Assembly: GCA_017437345.1 (NCBI GenBank)
Contig: JAFSBJ010000234.1
Location: forward strand, 1 to 55,073
Length of the DNA stretch: 55,073 nt
Direction: 5' to 3'
From: Clostridia bacterium
GTDB lineage: Bacteria; Bacillota_A; Clostridia; UMGS1810
A program made the translations under genes and the position numbers. This document shows, piece after piece, positions 25,614 to 35,176 of the stretch (positions within the stretch are counted from its first letter, which is position 1; the number at the start of each line of letters is the position of its first letter). A model generated the notes under the pieces. It worked only from the letters and a program-made list of their open reading frames with translations, made no database searches and was not told the DNA's origin.

Positions 25614-28040
25614 AACCTCATCCTTTCCTAGATTATCTTCAAGAGCATCGGATATGGTTATAACATTTCCTTCTTTTGCATAAACATTGCCAAATCTCAC
25701 TCTGAATGTTGCATCATAACTCCTGTCAGGGCTGGTAAGATTTGTTACATCTGTATCTGTTCGAAGCACGCTGTTTCTACTATCTGCCTTATCGTAATCG
25801 ACAATTACATTTATTGCTGTTATACGGTTCTTCCCGTCCAGCTCATATGCAATAATATCGCCTTCTTCAACGCCCTTCACAGTCGCCAAATCAGGGATTT
25901 TACAATCATAATAGGCTTCTCCGACAGAGTTTAACAAACCTATTCGGTCAACCACTTCTTCCTCATCGCTAAGTGTCTTCTCGATAGATGTTACAAGAGC
26001 TGCATTTGCACTTGCACTTACCGTCGGAGCTCCTGCATTTGCCAAAACCATTACCTGTGGCACATAAGATTTTTCCTTTGCATTAAACAATTGCATTGTC
26101 TTCTTTCCTGCGGTCAGTTCAGCTCTCGTCTTTACTTCAAAATCCTTTTCCTCCATAATGCCTTCGGATGCTTCAGGAACTGAGAAAATCACGATATTGT
26201 CAGGAATAACTATGCCACCCTCGCAAACACCTCGGCTCCAATATGTTTTGTTTGCCATTTCGCCAAAATTCGCAAGAGCATTAAAATCACTTCCGCTTAC
26301 TCCCGTTGCAATAGTGTCAATATGACTTATTTCCATTTTGGAGTTCATTTTAATGCGTATTACCTGTTGTGTATTAAGAATAGCGGGCACATTTGCATTT
26401 TCACATTTATAGCCGTCTACATAATACACTTTTTTTGCACTAACCGTAACAAAATTTCCGTTGCTCAATAAAAGCTTGAACATGGCCCGTTTGTCAAAAA
26501 TTTCATCATTGTCTCCGGCACCAATTAAATAAGCAAATTCGCTTGAACGCATATCCTCCTTATATCCTGCTACCTCTCCGTTTACATTGAGATAGAAGAT
26601 ATACTGGCTCCCTGTCTTTATCTTATCAAGTGCAGTGGCATTTGCAGTTTTTGAAACTTTATATTCTACATCATCAACAAAAATCTGCTTGTCATCATCT
26701 TTAACTTTCAGGCTGTTAACATAGCCACTTACCTGATCATTTGACAAATAACATTTTACATACATGCCATCCTTACTTGTTGCAACTGTCAAAACAGAAT
26801 TTTCAGCGATATCCTCATAGTTAAGTTCAACGCCGCTCTTATTTAATATCGTTATCTCGGCGCCATCTCTTGGGTCAAGCGCTACGGTTTTTTCAGGGTC
26901 GTATGCATCAATAACAACAAAGCTATCGTTGGAAGCAGACAACACAAAGTAATCTGTGTAGCTGTCAATCTTAACCACATCATATTCACGGTCTCTATTA
27001 TTGTCTATAAGACAAATGCTTCCGTTTTTAATATCAAAATCCGCCTCTGTATATATTCCCACAACCATATTGTTATAGATAACAGGTGCACTTCCCGGAA
27101 TATCAGCTTCGCGTATTGAACCTGATGATGTTTCATATTCTATAACTCCATTGGTAAAATCAATATATTCCTCATCGGAAATTGAAAGTGTGCTGTTCCC
27201 AAATCCATACGCATAAAGAATAACATCTGTATTTTCTTTATTATCTTTAATATATGCATATACATTATATCCTAAAAGGTCGCGCATTCCTGCAAAATTA
27301 TTACGATATACAACATCCCCTATTACTGCGCAGTCTTTTCCGTATGTATCAGTAGAGGTAAGCCCGGATAAGCCATTGTTTTTAACAATGCCAGTTGTCC
27401 TATAAATGCCCTTTGTTGTATATAAAAGAGTTGCTCCACCTTCGCTAACATAAAGTGGGTCTACTTCCCCGTTTGCTTTTTTGTAATAAAATACCTCAGA
27501 AACACGCGTATTCAATGCATCCAGCAAAATTTTCGCACATTCCGATTTAGTCATTGCGTCAATACCATTGCCACCTTTTATCCCAAGAAAGCTTGCCTGA
27601 GCAATATATCCCGCCGGATATCCGCCTTTTGATTGAGCCTGAATGTCATAGCCTAAAACATTAACTAATATTTTAGCTACCTCTGCATAGCCAAGTCCAT
27701 CATTTGGTCTGAATGTCTGGCCGTTTCCGCTTATAATTCCATAGGAATGTGCCGCAACTATCTCGTTATGGTATTTTGTGTTTTCATCAACATCCGGAAA
27801 TGGGGATTTATATGTTTCATAATTTTTTACATCCTCACCCAAAACAAGGTTCATTACTACGCCTACAAACTCGGCTCTTGTTATGTTTCCATCCTCTGTC
27901 CAATCTGCTATTTCAAGATTTCTAAGTATTGCAAAGTTTTGTTGCATTTCCAAATCGCTTTTAGATGTCTCTGTCGCAAAAACATTTACTCCTGAAACAA
28001 CTATTAAAAGCGAAAGTATTAAAGATAAAATTCTTTTCAT
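25611..28040 (-). CDS. SLH-domain surface protein, probably truncated at the C-terminus
   Basis: This 809-residue exported protein has a signal peptide (about 1-22, ending VNVFA) and three N-terminal SLH repeats at about 30-190: DGNITRAEFVGVVMNLV, RPNDGLGYAEVAKILVNVLGY and AMTKSECAKILLDAL. The remaining 600 residues are beta-rich with no catalytic motif I recognise. By position it may be a cell-wall-attached scaffold or binding protein for this glycan system. An open extension of 58 codons follows its TAA in frame. It lies 2 bases after the preceding SLH gene, so the two are coupled. Confidence 0.82.
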   Translation of the reverse strand: MKRILSLILSLLIVVSGVNVFATETSKSDLEMQQNFAILRNLEIADWTEDGNITRAEFVGVVMNLVLGEDVKNYETYKSPFPDVDENTKYHNEIVAAHSYGIISGNGQTFRPNDGLGYAEVAKILVNVLGYDIQAQSKGGYPAGYIAQASFLGIKGGNGIDAMTKSECAKILLDALNTRVSEVFYYKKANGEVDPLYVSEGGATLLYTTKGIYRTTGIVKNNGLSGLTSTDTYGKDCAVIGDVVYRNNFAGMRDLLGYNVYAYIKDNKENTDVILYAYGFGNSTLSISDEEYIDFTNGVIEYETSSGSIREADIPGSAPVIYNNMVVGIYTEADFDIKNGSICLIDNNRDREYDVVKIDSYTDYFVLSASNDSFVVIDAYDPEKTVALDPRDGAEITILNKSGVELNYEDIAENSVLTVATSKDGMYVKCYLSNDQVSGYVNSLKVKDDDKQIFVDDVEYKVSKTANATALDKIKTGSQYIFYLNVNGEVAGYKEDMRSSEFAYLIGAGDNDEIFDKRAMFKLLLSNGNFVTVSAKKVYYVDGYKCENANVPAILNTQQVIRIKMNSKMEISHIDTIATGVSGSDFNALANFGEMANKTYWSRGVCEGGIVIPDNIVIFSVPEASEGIMEEKDFEVKTRAELTAGKKTMQLFNAKEKSYVPQVMVLANAGAPTVSASANAALVTSIEKTLSDEEEVVDRIGLLNSVGEAYYDCKIPDLATVKGVEEGDIIAYELDGKNRITAINVIVDYDKADSRNSVLRTDTDVTNLTSPDRSYDATFRVRFGNVYAKEGNVITISDALEDNLGKDEV

Positions 28041-28042
28041 TT

Positions 28043-29731
28043 TTATACTCCTTTGCTAATCTTATATATAACCGTTGCCGCTTCACATCTTGTTGAATTG
28101 TTTGTTGGGCGGAAAGTGTTATCCACAAAACCTGTAATTATGCCGGCTTCTTTGAGTGCTTTAACTCCAGCCTTTGCATAATCTGAAATCTTCCCCTCAT
28201 CTGCAAACGGTTCTGAATTGCCCGCTGTCAAATTCAACGCTCTTGCAACAATTACCGCCATATCCTGACGAGTAATTTTATCATCCGGGTTAAACATATT
28301 CATATCATTTCCTGTTATGATTCCTGCATTGTATGCAGCCGCGATATAAGAATATGACCATCTGCTCTTGGAAACATCAGCAAAATCGCAATTTGCATTT
28401 GTATCAAGATTAAGATACTTTGCAAGAATAGTTATAAATTCTTCTCTTGTAATATCGTTATTAGGTTTGAATGTGTTATCTAAATATCCACTGATAACGC
28501 CTTTTTCAACAAGACTTGTTATAGCTTCATAAGCCCAGAAATCCTTGGAGATATCCTTAAAGCCATTCTGCACTTGCGGATTTGTTTCAATCATCTCACC
28601 CTGGCCCTCATTGGTAATTCCCCAGAAGCCTCCGCCTACGCTGTCGGAATCCTCTAAATCATCAGAGTCGTCGGAGCTGCCGCCACCGCCACCGCCGCCG
28701 GGACCGGGAGTCGTGATTCCGTTAATTGCAGTTTCCAAATCAGCCATGCTCATATAGCTTTTACCGTAAAGGGCATTACCGCGAGTTACAGAATCAAGAC
28801 GATTAAAGGTTGCCAAACTAAATGTAACTGCATCCTTGTAATATCTGGTTACTGCTTCGTCACCGCTTCCAACCACATAGGAACCTGCAAACAATTTGTT
28901 TATATCGCTGTAACTTGAAGATAAATAAATCTCCTGAAGGAAAACAGCGGCATTAAAATTCTTAATTATATCCTCTTGTCCTGTAACAGGCTCCCCTGCC
29001 ATGCGCACAATAGCTCCATTTTTATTTGCGGAAGAATATCCCTGATATAAGCCGTCCATAAGAGCGCCTGTGGTGTCATAATTATATTCATTCCATACAG
29101 CAACAACATTTTCTTCTGTTGCTTCGTTTAATGCATATATAGCCACATTATTATAAAACAGTTCCTTTAAATCCATCAGTTCTGCATAGCTTCTTCCATT
29201 AAAGAGATCTGCATAAATTTTATCCTTTGCTGTCTGAGACAAAGCAAGGCTTGTTGGCCAGTATATACCTATTTCCTGCATAACCTTTTCATTATTGGCT
29301 GTAAGATACAATTTGAGAGCTTCCTTACTAGTTATATCGTTGATGTCATCCAAAATAATACCCTTTCTGACAGATCCAACGTAATAATCCTCAAAACGAT
29401 CGTTATACGCGGCCTGCCCTTCACGACCGTATGCAGAGGCATAAGCCGTATAGTACCCTGACGGAACATCCGTGTCCATCTTGAACGAATATGTAAAAGA
29501 ACCTTCCTCGTCAGTTCTCACCTCTGCCACATGGGCAACATATCCGTCATCAGAAACGACCTTAAGGGACGCCTTACCACTTCTTACTGATTCCTCAACT
29601 GTTCCTGATACAGTAAACACCTCGGTCAGATTGTCTATTTCAATCGTTATTCCTCCGGCACTTACCCACAATGTTGCGCTTAAAGTAATCAATAACGCTA
29701 AGCACACACTCACAATACATTGTTTTTTCAT
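28043..29731 (-). CDS. Surface protein with three C-terminal SLH repeats
   Basis: This protein of about 562 residues starts at ATG 29731 (MKKQCIVSVCLALLI signal peptide), which has an excellent GGAGGAGAAGG ribosome-binding site; a longer frame to 29767 would overlap the GH106-like gene. After a beta-sandwich N-terminal domain and a helical middle of unknown function comes a low-complexity linker with seven consecutive glycines and an acidic serine run. Three SLH repeats follow at about 385-562 (YLDNTFKPNNDITREEFI, NMFNPDDKITRQDMAV, FVDNTFRPTNNSTRCEA). It is anchored to wall polymer and probably presents its N-terminal domains to the outside. Confidence 0.87.
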   Translation of the reverse strand: MKKQCIVSVCLALLITLSATLWVSAGGITIEIDNLTEVFTVSGTVEESVRSGKASLKVVSDDGYVAHVAEVRTDEEGSFTYSFKMDTDVPSGYYTAYASAYGREGQAAYNDRFEDYYVGSVRKGIILDDINDITSKEALKLYLTANNEKVMQEIGIYWPTSLALSQTAKDKIYADLFNGRSYAELMDLKELFYNNVAIYALNEATEENVVAVWNEYNYDTTGALMDGLYQGYSSANKNGAIVRMAGEPVTGQEDIIKNFNAAVFLQEIYLSSSYSDINKLFAGSYVVGSGDEAVTRYYKDAVTFSLATFNRLDSVTRGNALYGKSYMSMADLETAINGITTPGPGGGGGGGSSDDSDDLEDSDSVGGGFWGITNEGQGEMIETNPQVQNGFKDISKDFWAYEAITSLVEKGVISGYLDNTFKPNNDITREEFITILAKYLNLDTNANCDFADVSKSRWSYSYIAAAYNAGIITGNDMNMFNPDDKITRQDMAVIVARALNLTAGNSEPFADEGKISDYAKAGVKALKEAGIITGFVDNTFRPTNNSTRCEAATVIYKISKGV

Positions 29732-29759
29732 ATCCTTCTCCTCCTCAAATTTGTATTCT

Positions 29760-32483
29760 CTACTCAACAGATATCTTTATAAAACAAAAGTCATCATTCC
29801 ACTGAATATCGTCACAGCTAAAAAGCCATTTCTTTTTAAAATAACATCCGGGCCTTACTTTATAACATTCTCCTTCATCCACATGATGTGGGCCCATAAG
29901 ATTCCTCAGATTGTTATAGATTTTAATTTTTATCTTGTTTTGCCCTTTCTTTAAGAAACCACTTATATCAACTGTATAAGGATTCCACGCAAGAGTATTA
30001 ACAAAATTATCATTTACAAAAACATCAATTGCATTAATGCCATATTTGTTAACTTCAAACCGATAATTAGTATCGCTTATATCAATTTCACGGCTCAAAG
30101 TTATTTCGCCTGCAAAAAACGGATATCCGTTTTTATTTATGTCTTTCAGGGAAATCTTCTCTCTTTGTTTGCAGATAGTGAATTCCCCACTATAACGCAC
30201 GGCATTTCGGTCAAGCTCTTCATACTTATCAACATCCGTTGATACCTCAAAATCCCCTGCTATATAAATCGGTGCAAGTTCCATATCGAGACTCAGCTTG
30301 TTTTTCTCGCTTTCAAAAAATGCAGATTTTTTAATATTTTCATAAGTTGCATCTTTCTGTGCAAACGGAATCTTTAACCTGACATTATTGGTGCCCTCTG
30401 TTACCATTTTGGAAATGTTTAGCATTCCAAACGCCGGATCAATAAAGAATTCGTCCTCAAAGCATGAAACAGGGCTATCATTTATATATATATCTGCTTC
30501 ACGATTTTCGGTAACAAGAAAAATTCTCTCCGGTATATCCTTGACCTCAAATCTGAACACGGTCTCAATATTAACCGGTTTTTGCATATTAATAGCATCT
30601 GTCTGCACATCAAGAATATAGCTTTCTCTTCCCTTTAACTCTCCGTCAATATAATAATCACATTTGTCAAGAACAAGGGTGTTAAGGCTTACATCTTCTA
30701 TCTTCCATTCTCCGTCAACAGAAAGCTTCTTTTCAGGGAGTATATCCGTTTCCGAAGTTTCAACCATCCCCTCAGTTTCTTCAATTACAACTAAACTGTC
30801 ATAGGGTGCAAACTCAAACTCGCCGTTAAAGTTTTTAAGACATTTGTTTCTGAAATCAACATATCTTCCTTTGACTTTTGTTGCAGCTTGTTGAATTTTG
30901 TCGGTGCTGTTAACAAAATAGTGCACCTTAAAGCCGTCAAAAAGTCTTCTTGTATATGTAATTCCCTTATTATCTATAATATTGACAGGGGCAACTTCCT
31001 CTGCTGTAAGGATTTCACCGCCCTCTGCGGCAAACTTTTCAAGAAGTTTTTTTGTTCCTTCAAGCATATCCGTATATGGTGGCAATACCACACGGCTATA
31101 CGACTGATTTCCTATGCGAATTTTGCCGTCTTGGACAGTTGCGTGCCGTTCCATAATAATTTCATCGCCAAGGTCGAACAAAATATTCTTCTCTTCAAGA
31201 ATATCAATTACACGAGCAAATTTATCACTAAACGCTCTAACTTCATCATCATTTTGTGTGTTATACATTGCCCAGGCGGAAACCTGAGGATGCAACAACA
31301 AGGTGTCAAAATCGGTTCTTCCTTCTGCCAGAAGCATACCTATTGAAGAAACCATATCCGTAAATAATTTATATCTCTTCCACCAAGGCTGTTGATAATA
31401 CATAGCAGGTGGTCTGTCAAACTTTCTCATTCCCCTTAAAGAATAGCCTTCAAGATGAGGACATAAAACATTTGCTCCCCTCACCATCTGATATTCATAA
31501 AGGTATCTTAATTCTTCAAAGCTTATTCCGTCTCCGCACAGGGCAAAGCTTTCGGATAAAACTTGTTTTTTCCCTAACTGATGAGCAACAGATGCCACCT
31601 GCAAGACAGACATTTTGCTGATAGGCTCCCGAAAGAGAGCATCAACGCCCGGCATATCAAAGTATTCATAGCAAGGCATTACGGCACCGTTGGTAGTCAG
31701 CTGAGAAAGAAGGTCATCCTCTAAAACGAGGTGTCCTGTTAATTTCATATTATATTTATCAAGATAATCAGATATCTGCTTTACATAAGCTGTTGAAAAT
31801 AAAATTGTTACAAGGCGCCAGAATTTTATTCTGGTTTCGCGGTAATTTCCAATTTCAAAAAACAACTGAGGAAGTAAAGGCAATATATCCTCGTTATATT
31901 CATCTTTATATGCGCTGGGTATAACATTGCTCCAGGGTATACCCTTCCTGGAAAGTTGCGGTTCATCTGTAAAAAATCCGCAAATTTTGCTATCTTTATC
32001 TTCTGTATAAGGCTGATATGCAACCTTTATAAATTCTTTTACAACATCTTTATTGAGATTATCAGTATAAAACTCGTTAACCTCATAATAAAAGTGGTAG
32101 TTATCCACATTGGCAATTGTTCTTGGTGTGTTTTTTTCACCGATTTCGTATCTTAAATATTTTTGCTGGTATTCCTCACCCCGGCCATTTACTTTTCCGT
32201 CACCGAAACCGCTGGGCCACCCGTTTTCATCATATGCCCAGGGAGACATATTTCGCTTTTCTCCCTCGCATACTCCGGTTTTTATGTTTTCAAACCACTC
32301 TTTTCCCATATATTCAGTAAGAAGTCCACCGCGGGCATGCATAAAATAACCGCCAATTCCTGCTTCATCCATTATCCCTATCTGGCGGGTGGTTTCAGCA
32401 GTATCTAAACGGTCATTCCATGACCAGAACGGCATAGGTCTGTATTCATTAGGCGGATTAAATAAATTATCCAATATATTCAC
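29760..32483 (-). CDS. GH106-like glycoside hydrolase (copy 2)
   Basis: This 907-residue cytoplasmic protein is a close paralogue of the one at 12254-14959. It shares YRPMPFWSWND, AGIGGYFMHARGGLLTEYMG, DENGWPSGFGDGKVNG and LRNLMGPHH in the same order. The family is related to GH106 alpha-L-rhamnosidases. Two copies in one operon suggest two linkages or substituents of the same substrate. It lacks a signal peptide. It lies 70 bases after the DUF6273-like gene, with a strong hairpin in the gap that may set expression relative to the genes upstream. Confidence 0.78.
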   Translation of the reverse strand: MNILDNLFNPPNEYRPMPFWSWNDRLDTAETTRQIGIMDEAGIGGYFMHARGGLLTEYMGKEWFENIKTGVCEGEKRNMSPWAYDENGWPSGFGDGKVNGRGEEYQQKYLRYEIGEKNTPRTIANVDNYHFYYEVNEFYTDNLNKDVVKEFIKVAYQPYTEDKDSKICGFFTDEPQLSRKGIPWSNVIPSAYKDEYNEDILPLLPQLFFEIGNYRETRIKFWRLVTILFSTAYVKQISDYLDKYNMKLTGHLVLEDDLLSQLTTNGAVMPCYEYFDMPGVDALFREPISKMSVLQVASVAHQLGKKQVLSESFALCGDGISFEELRYLYEYQMVRGANVLCPHLEGYSLRGMRKFDRPPAMYYQQPWWKRYKLFTDMVSSIGMLLAEGRTDFDTLLLHPQVSAWAMYNTQNDDEVRAFSDKFARVIDILEEKNILFDLGDEIIMERHATVQDGKIRIGNQSYSRVVLPPYTDMLEGTKKLLEKFAAEGGEILTAEEVAPVNIIDNKGITYTRRLFDGFKVHYFVNSTDKIQQAATKVKGRYVDFRNKCLKNFNGEFEFAPYDSLVVIEETEGMVETSETDILPEKKLSVDGEWKIEDVSLNTLVLDKCDYYIDGELKGRESYILDVQTDAINMQKPVNIETVFRFEVKDIPERIFLVTENREADIYINDSPVSCFEDEFFIDPAFGMLNISKMVTEGTNNVRLKIPFAQKDATYENIKKSAFFESEKNKLSLDMELAPIYIAGDFEVSTDVDKYEELDRNAVRYSGEFTICKQREKISLKDINKNGYPFFAGEITLSREIDISDTNYRFEVNKYGINAIDVFVNDNFVNTLAWNPYTVDISGFLKKGQNKIKIKIYNNLRNLMGPHHVDEGECYKVRPGCYFKKKWLFSCDDIQWNDDFCFIKISVE

Positions 32484-32513
32484 AGTCGTTCTCCTTACCC
32501 TGTATTATTTTAT

Positions 32514-32541
32514 CCGAACCGCGCCAAAAGGCGCGGTTCGG
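32514..32541 (-). other. Strong intercistronic hairpin
   Basis: A perfect 12-bp stem CCGAACCGCGCC with its complement closes a four-base loop between the DUF6273-like gene and the GH106-like gene. There is no T tract on either side, so it is not a standard terminator. It could stabilise the upstream mRNA or mark a processing point inside the long operon. Confidence 0.7.
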
Positions 32542-32553
32542 GTGAAAACAATA

Positions 32554-35124
32554 TTAATAAAGTGGTATCATATCTGTAAGGTTATTCCATACAAACCCAC
32601 GCACTATGGTATTTGCATCCACTGTAAAGTCTTCAAGTAAAGCAGAATAGTTATCTGTTCCGTTTACTACGGTAACTTCCTGCGGATTTACTCTTACCAT
32701 AACATTGTCGGATGTTCTGTAAGCTGCAATGATAACATATGCCGATGTTTCTGAGCCGGTATTTGAAATGGTGAATGTTACCTTATAATCATCTCCGGCC
32801 TGAGCATATACAGGATTAGTTACAGTTACAGGTCTTACCGAACCAACCAAGCCAAGATGGTTACTCATTACAGGTTCGCCTTCGTTATCGTTGCTGTCAA
32901 GAGGTGTAACCTTAGCCTTGATGTATTTTCCGTTATAGGCAGAATCAATGACATATTTCTTTGATGTTGCACCAGGAATATTTGTATAACCGTCATCAGG
33001 TGTGTTTGAATACATCCACTGGATGCTTACATTTACATCTGCATCAGGATTGCTGCTTGTATAATTATAGAATACTTCAAGTTCGCTTCCTACTGTAGGA
33101 ATACCTTCTAATAAAACATTGTCAACGCTTACGCTTTCAAAACCTATTGCTGCAAGTTCTTCTGCACTATAGATTTCTGCAAGCTCAGCCTTTGTATATG
33201 TTTCTCTGAGCATTTCTTTTACGCCATCACCCATTTTTGTGACATCAAGCTTAACTTCCTTGAATACATCCTCTGAGAGCCAGAATATAGGTCTGATTAA
33301 TGCTCCTGTGTTTGAAGATACAGCATTTGCAACAATACCGCCACCTACTGCACTGCCGCCGTTATCATTTGTTCTCCAGAACAATCTTACATTAACAGCA
33401 GTCTGTCTTGGAGTTCTCAACATATTGGAATCAGCAGTGCCACTTTCCCAGGTAAGACCTTCTGCCCAACCGAATCTGTTACGATACTGTTTAAGCTCTG
33501 TAACAGATAAAATTGCCGCAGGGGACTCTACAACATAGTCATCTGTACAAGGACCCGCCGTACATCCACCTTCTGTCAACCATTCGTGGTCTGTATCAAG
33601 GTATGGAATAAGCGCAGGAGCAAGCTTATTTTCACCCACTATACTTGCAATAGAGCCTGACGCTGTATTTCCACCTGCTGCATAAGTGTTTTTCAACCAG
33701 TATGCAATACTGTCCTCAACAGTCGGGTCAAATTTGTTATTTGTTGTAGAATCAGTATAAGGAACACCTTGTGTCGCATTTCCAACTAATCTTGCGACAG
33801 ATGCCGCCTCAATTAAAAGGAATTTAGAATCGCCACTTCCTGTATCATCAAGAAGGAAATATGAACGAGCTGTTTCATTCATTCCTTCCATTCCCTCTAC
33901 TGTTTCAGGAATGGTAAGTCTGTAAGTTAAATTGAGTGCCTGCTGTCCGCCGTCGTTACTAGCGTCCGGTGCACCCGGTGTAAGCGCGGCGTCAATTCTT
34001 TCTGCATCACTGTATGTATCAGGACCTATTGTTGCTCCCTCATCCTTAGTGAGCTTTACTTTAACTCTTACATATTTTCCGCCCTGCACATTTTTAAGAG
34101 TATATGTATCCTCTGTTGCGCCTGCAATATCTGCAAATGGGCCGGCTGCTGCATCTGCCTGCTGCCACTGATAAGTTACTTCTGCGCCGTCAGGTAATGT
34201 GTCGTGACTTGCAGCAAGTGTATAACCAGGCTTTGTTGTTCCAACTATGCTTGAATCAACCTTTAAATTCTCATCTTCTGTAACAAAGATGCCGTTAAGT
34301 TCTTCTTCTGTGTAGCCAAGACCGGATAAATCTGATTTTGTGTAATTATCTCTGATAGCATTGATAACTTCACTTCCTGTATTTGCAAGGTCAAGCTTTA
34401 CATTTGCGAAAAATTCCTCGCTTAACCAGAAACATGGACGGAAACGGTATGTGCTGGTAATAGTTGCCGCACCACGGTTACCTGTAGTATTAGAAATATA
34501 CAAACCGCTTGTTGCCGCTGCCGTCTGCGGAGATCTTAACAACCAGTTCTGGTTTGAATGATTTGCCGCAGTGTCGCCCACATATCCAATCTTTTCCTTG
34601 TGAGCCTCATGTTCATCTCTTGAAAGGGATGTTACGCCACAAGTAATTGTTGTTTTTGTTGCAGTGGTAAGTCCGTCATAACCCGGCATTGGCCACTCAT
34701 GGTTTACATCAATATACTCTTTTATTTCGGGAATTAATGTATAAATTGCGGCCCCTGAACCACTTCCTGTAGGCTTATCAGTTGTTGTTTCCCCAGTGGC
34801 ATTCCACCATACGCCGTTTAAGTATCCTGACAAAGTATCCGGGTCAGTTGGATCCCATGAAAAGGAATTGTCGTCTGCTTTGTGTATAGGACCTGCACCA
34901 TAGTTTGCCGAACCGATTACAAAGAATCTTGAACTGTCGCTCTCTGAATCAGTCTCCAAAAGAACAAACTTGTACCTGAACGGATTGGTTGTTGCGGTGT
35001 TTTCAATTGTAAAAACATATGCTTCTGCGTTGCTTGCAGTAGCCGCATAAGACACAAGGGTCAAAGATGCTAAGCAAGAAACAACTATCGCAAAGGCTAC
35101 AATTGCTGAAATTAATTTTTTCAT
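32554..35124 (-). CDS. Large secreted protein with two DUF6273-like domains
   Basis: This protein of about 856 residues begins at ATG 35124, which has an AGGAGG site and a typical signal peptide (MKKLISAIVAFAIVVSCLA); the open frame to 35190 lies in the previous gene. Two similar domains (about 20-280 and 400-700) each contain a FFV/FLL strand, LRSP or LRTP, and RPxFWLSEEFF/VFK with VKLD. They resemble DUF6273. Two Ig-like modules (VTYQWQQADAAAGPF, VSIQWMYSNTPDDG) follow them. The chain ends in a domain finishing FVWNNLTDMIPL, which is shared with the glycosidase at 42490. No SLH repeat or enzyme motif is seen. It may be a surface glycan-binding protein. Confidence 0.7.
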   Translation of the reverse strand: MKKLISAIVAFAIVVSCLASLTLVSYAATASNAEAYVFTIENTATTNPFRYKFVLLETDSESDSSRFFVIGSANYGAGPIHKADDNSFSWDPTDPDTLSGYLNGVWWNATGETTTDKPTGSGSGAAIYTLIPEIKEYIDVNHEWPMPGYDGLTTATKTTITCGVTSLSRDEHEAHKEKIGYVGDTAANHSNQNWLLRSPQTAAATSGLYISNTTGNRGAATITSTYRFRPCFWLSEEFFANVKLDLANTGSEVINAIRDNYTKSDLSGLGYTEEELNGIFVTEDENLKVDSSIVGTTKPGYTLAASHDTLPDGAEVTYQWQQADAAAGPFADIAGATEDTYTLKNVQGGKYVRVKVKLTKDEGATIGPDTYSDAERIDAALTPGAPDASNDGGQQALNLTYRLTIPETVEGMEGMNETARSYFLLDDTGSGDSKFLLIEAASVARLVGNATQGVPYTDSTTNNKFDPTVEDSIAYWLKNTYAAGGNTASGSIASIVGENKLAPALIPYLDTDHEWLTEGGCTAGPCTDDYVVESPAAILSVTELKQYRNRFGWAEGLTWESGTADSNMLRTPRQTAVNVRLFWRTNDNGGSAVGGGIVANAVSSNTGALIRPIFWLSEDVFKEVKLDVTKMGDGVKEMLRETYTKAELAEIYSAEELAAIGFESVSVDNVLLEGIPTVGSELEVFYNYTSSNPDADVNVSIQWMYSNTPDDGYTNIPGATSKKYVIDSAYNGKYIKAKVTPLDSNDNEGEPVMSNHLGLVGSVRPVTVTNPVYAQAGDDYKVTFTISNTGSETSAYVIIAAYRTSDNVMVRVNPQEVTVVNGTDNYSALLEDFTVDANTIVRGFVWNNLTDMIPLY

Positions 35125-35176
35125 TATTTTTCCTCCTGAAAAATTTATATTCGATGCCGCCTTAACGGCACATTCT

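Noticed and set aside
28660..28760. GC-rich repeat near 28680 considered as a separate element
   Set aside because: It is simply the codons of the glycine-rich linker of the SLH protein.
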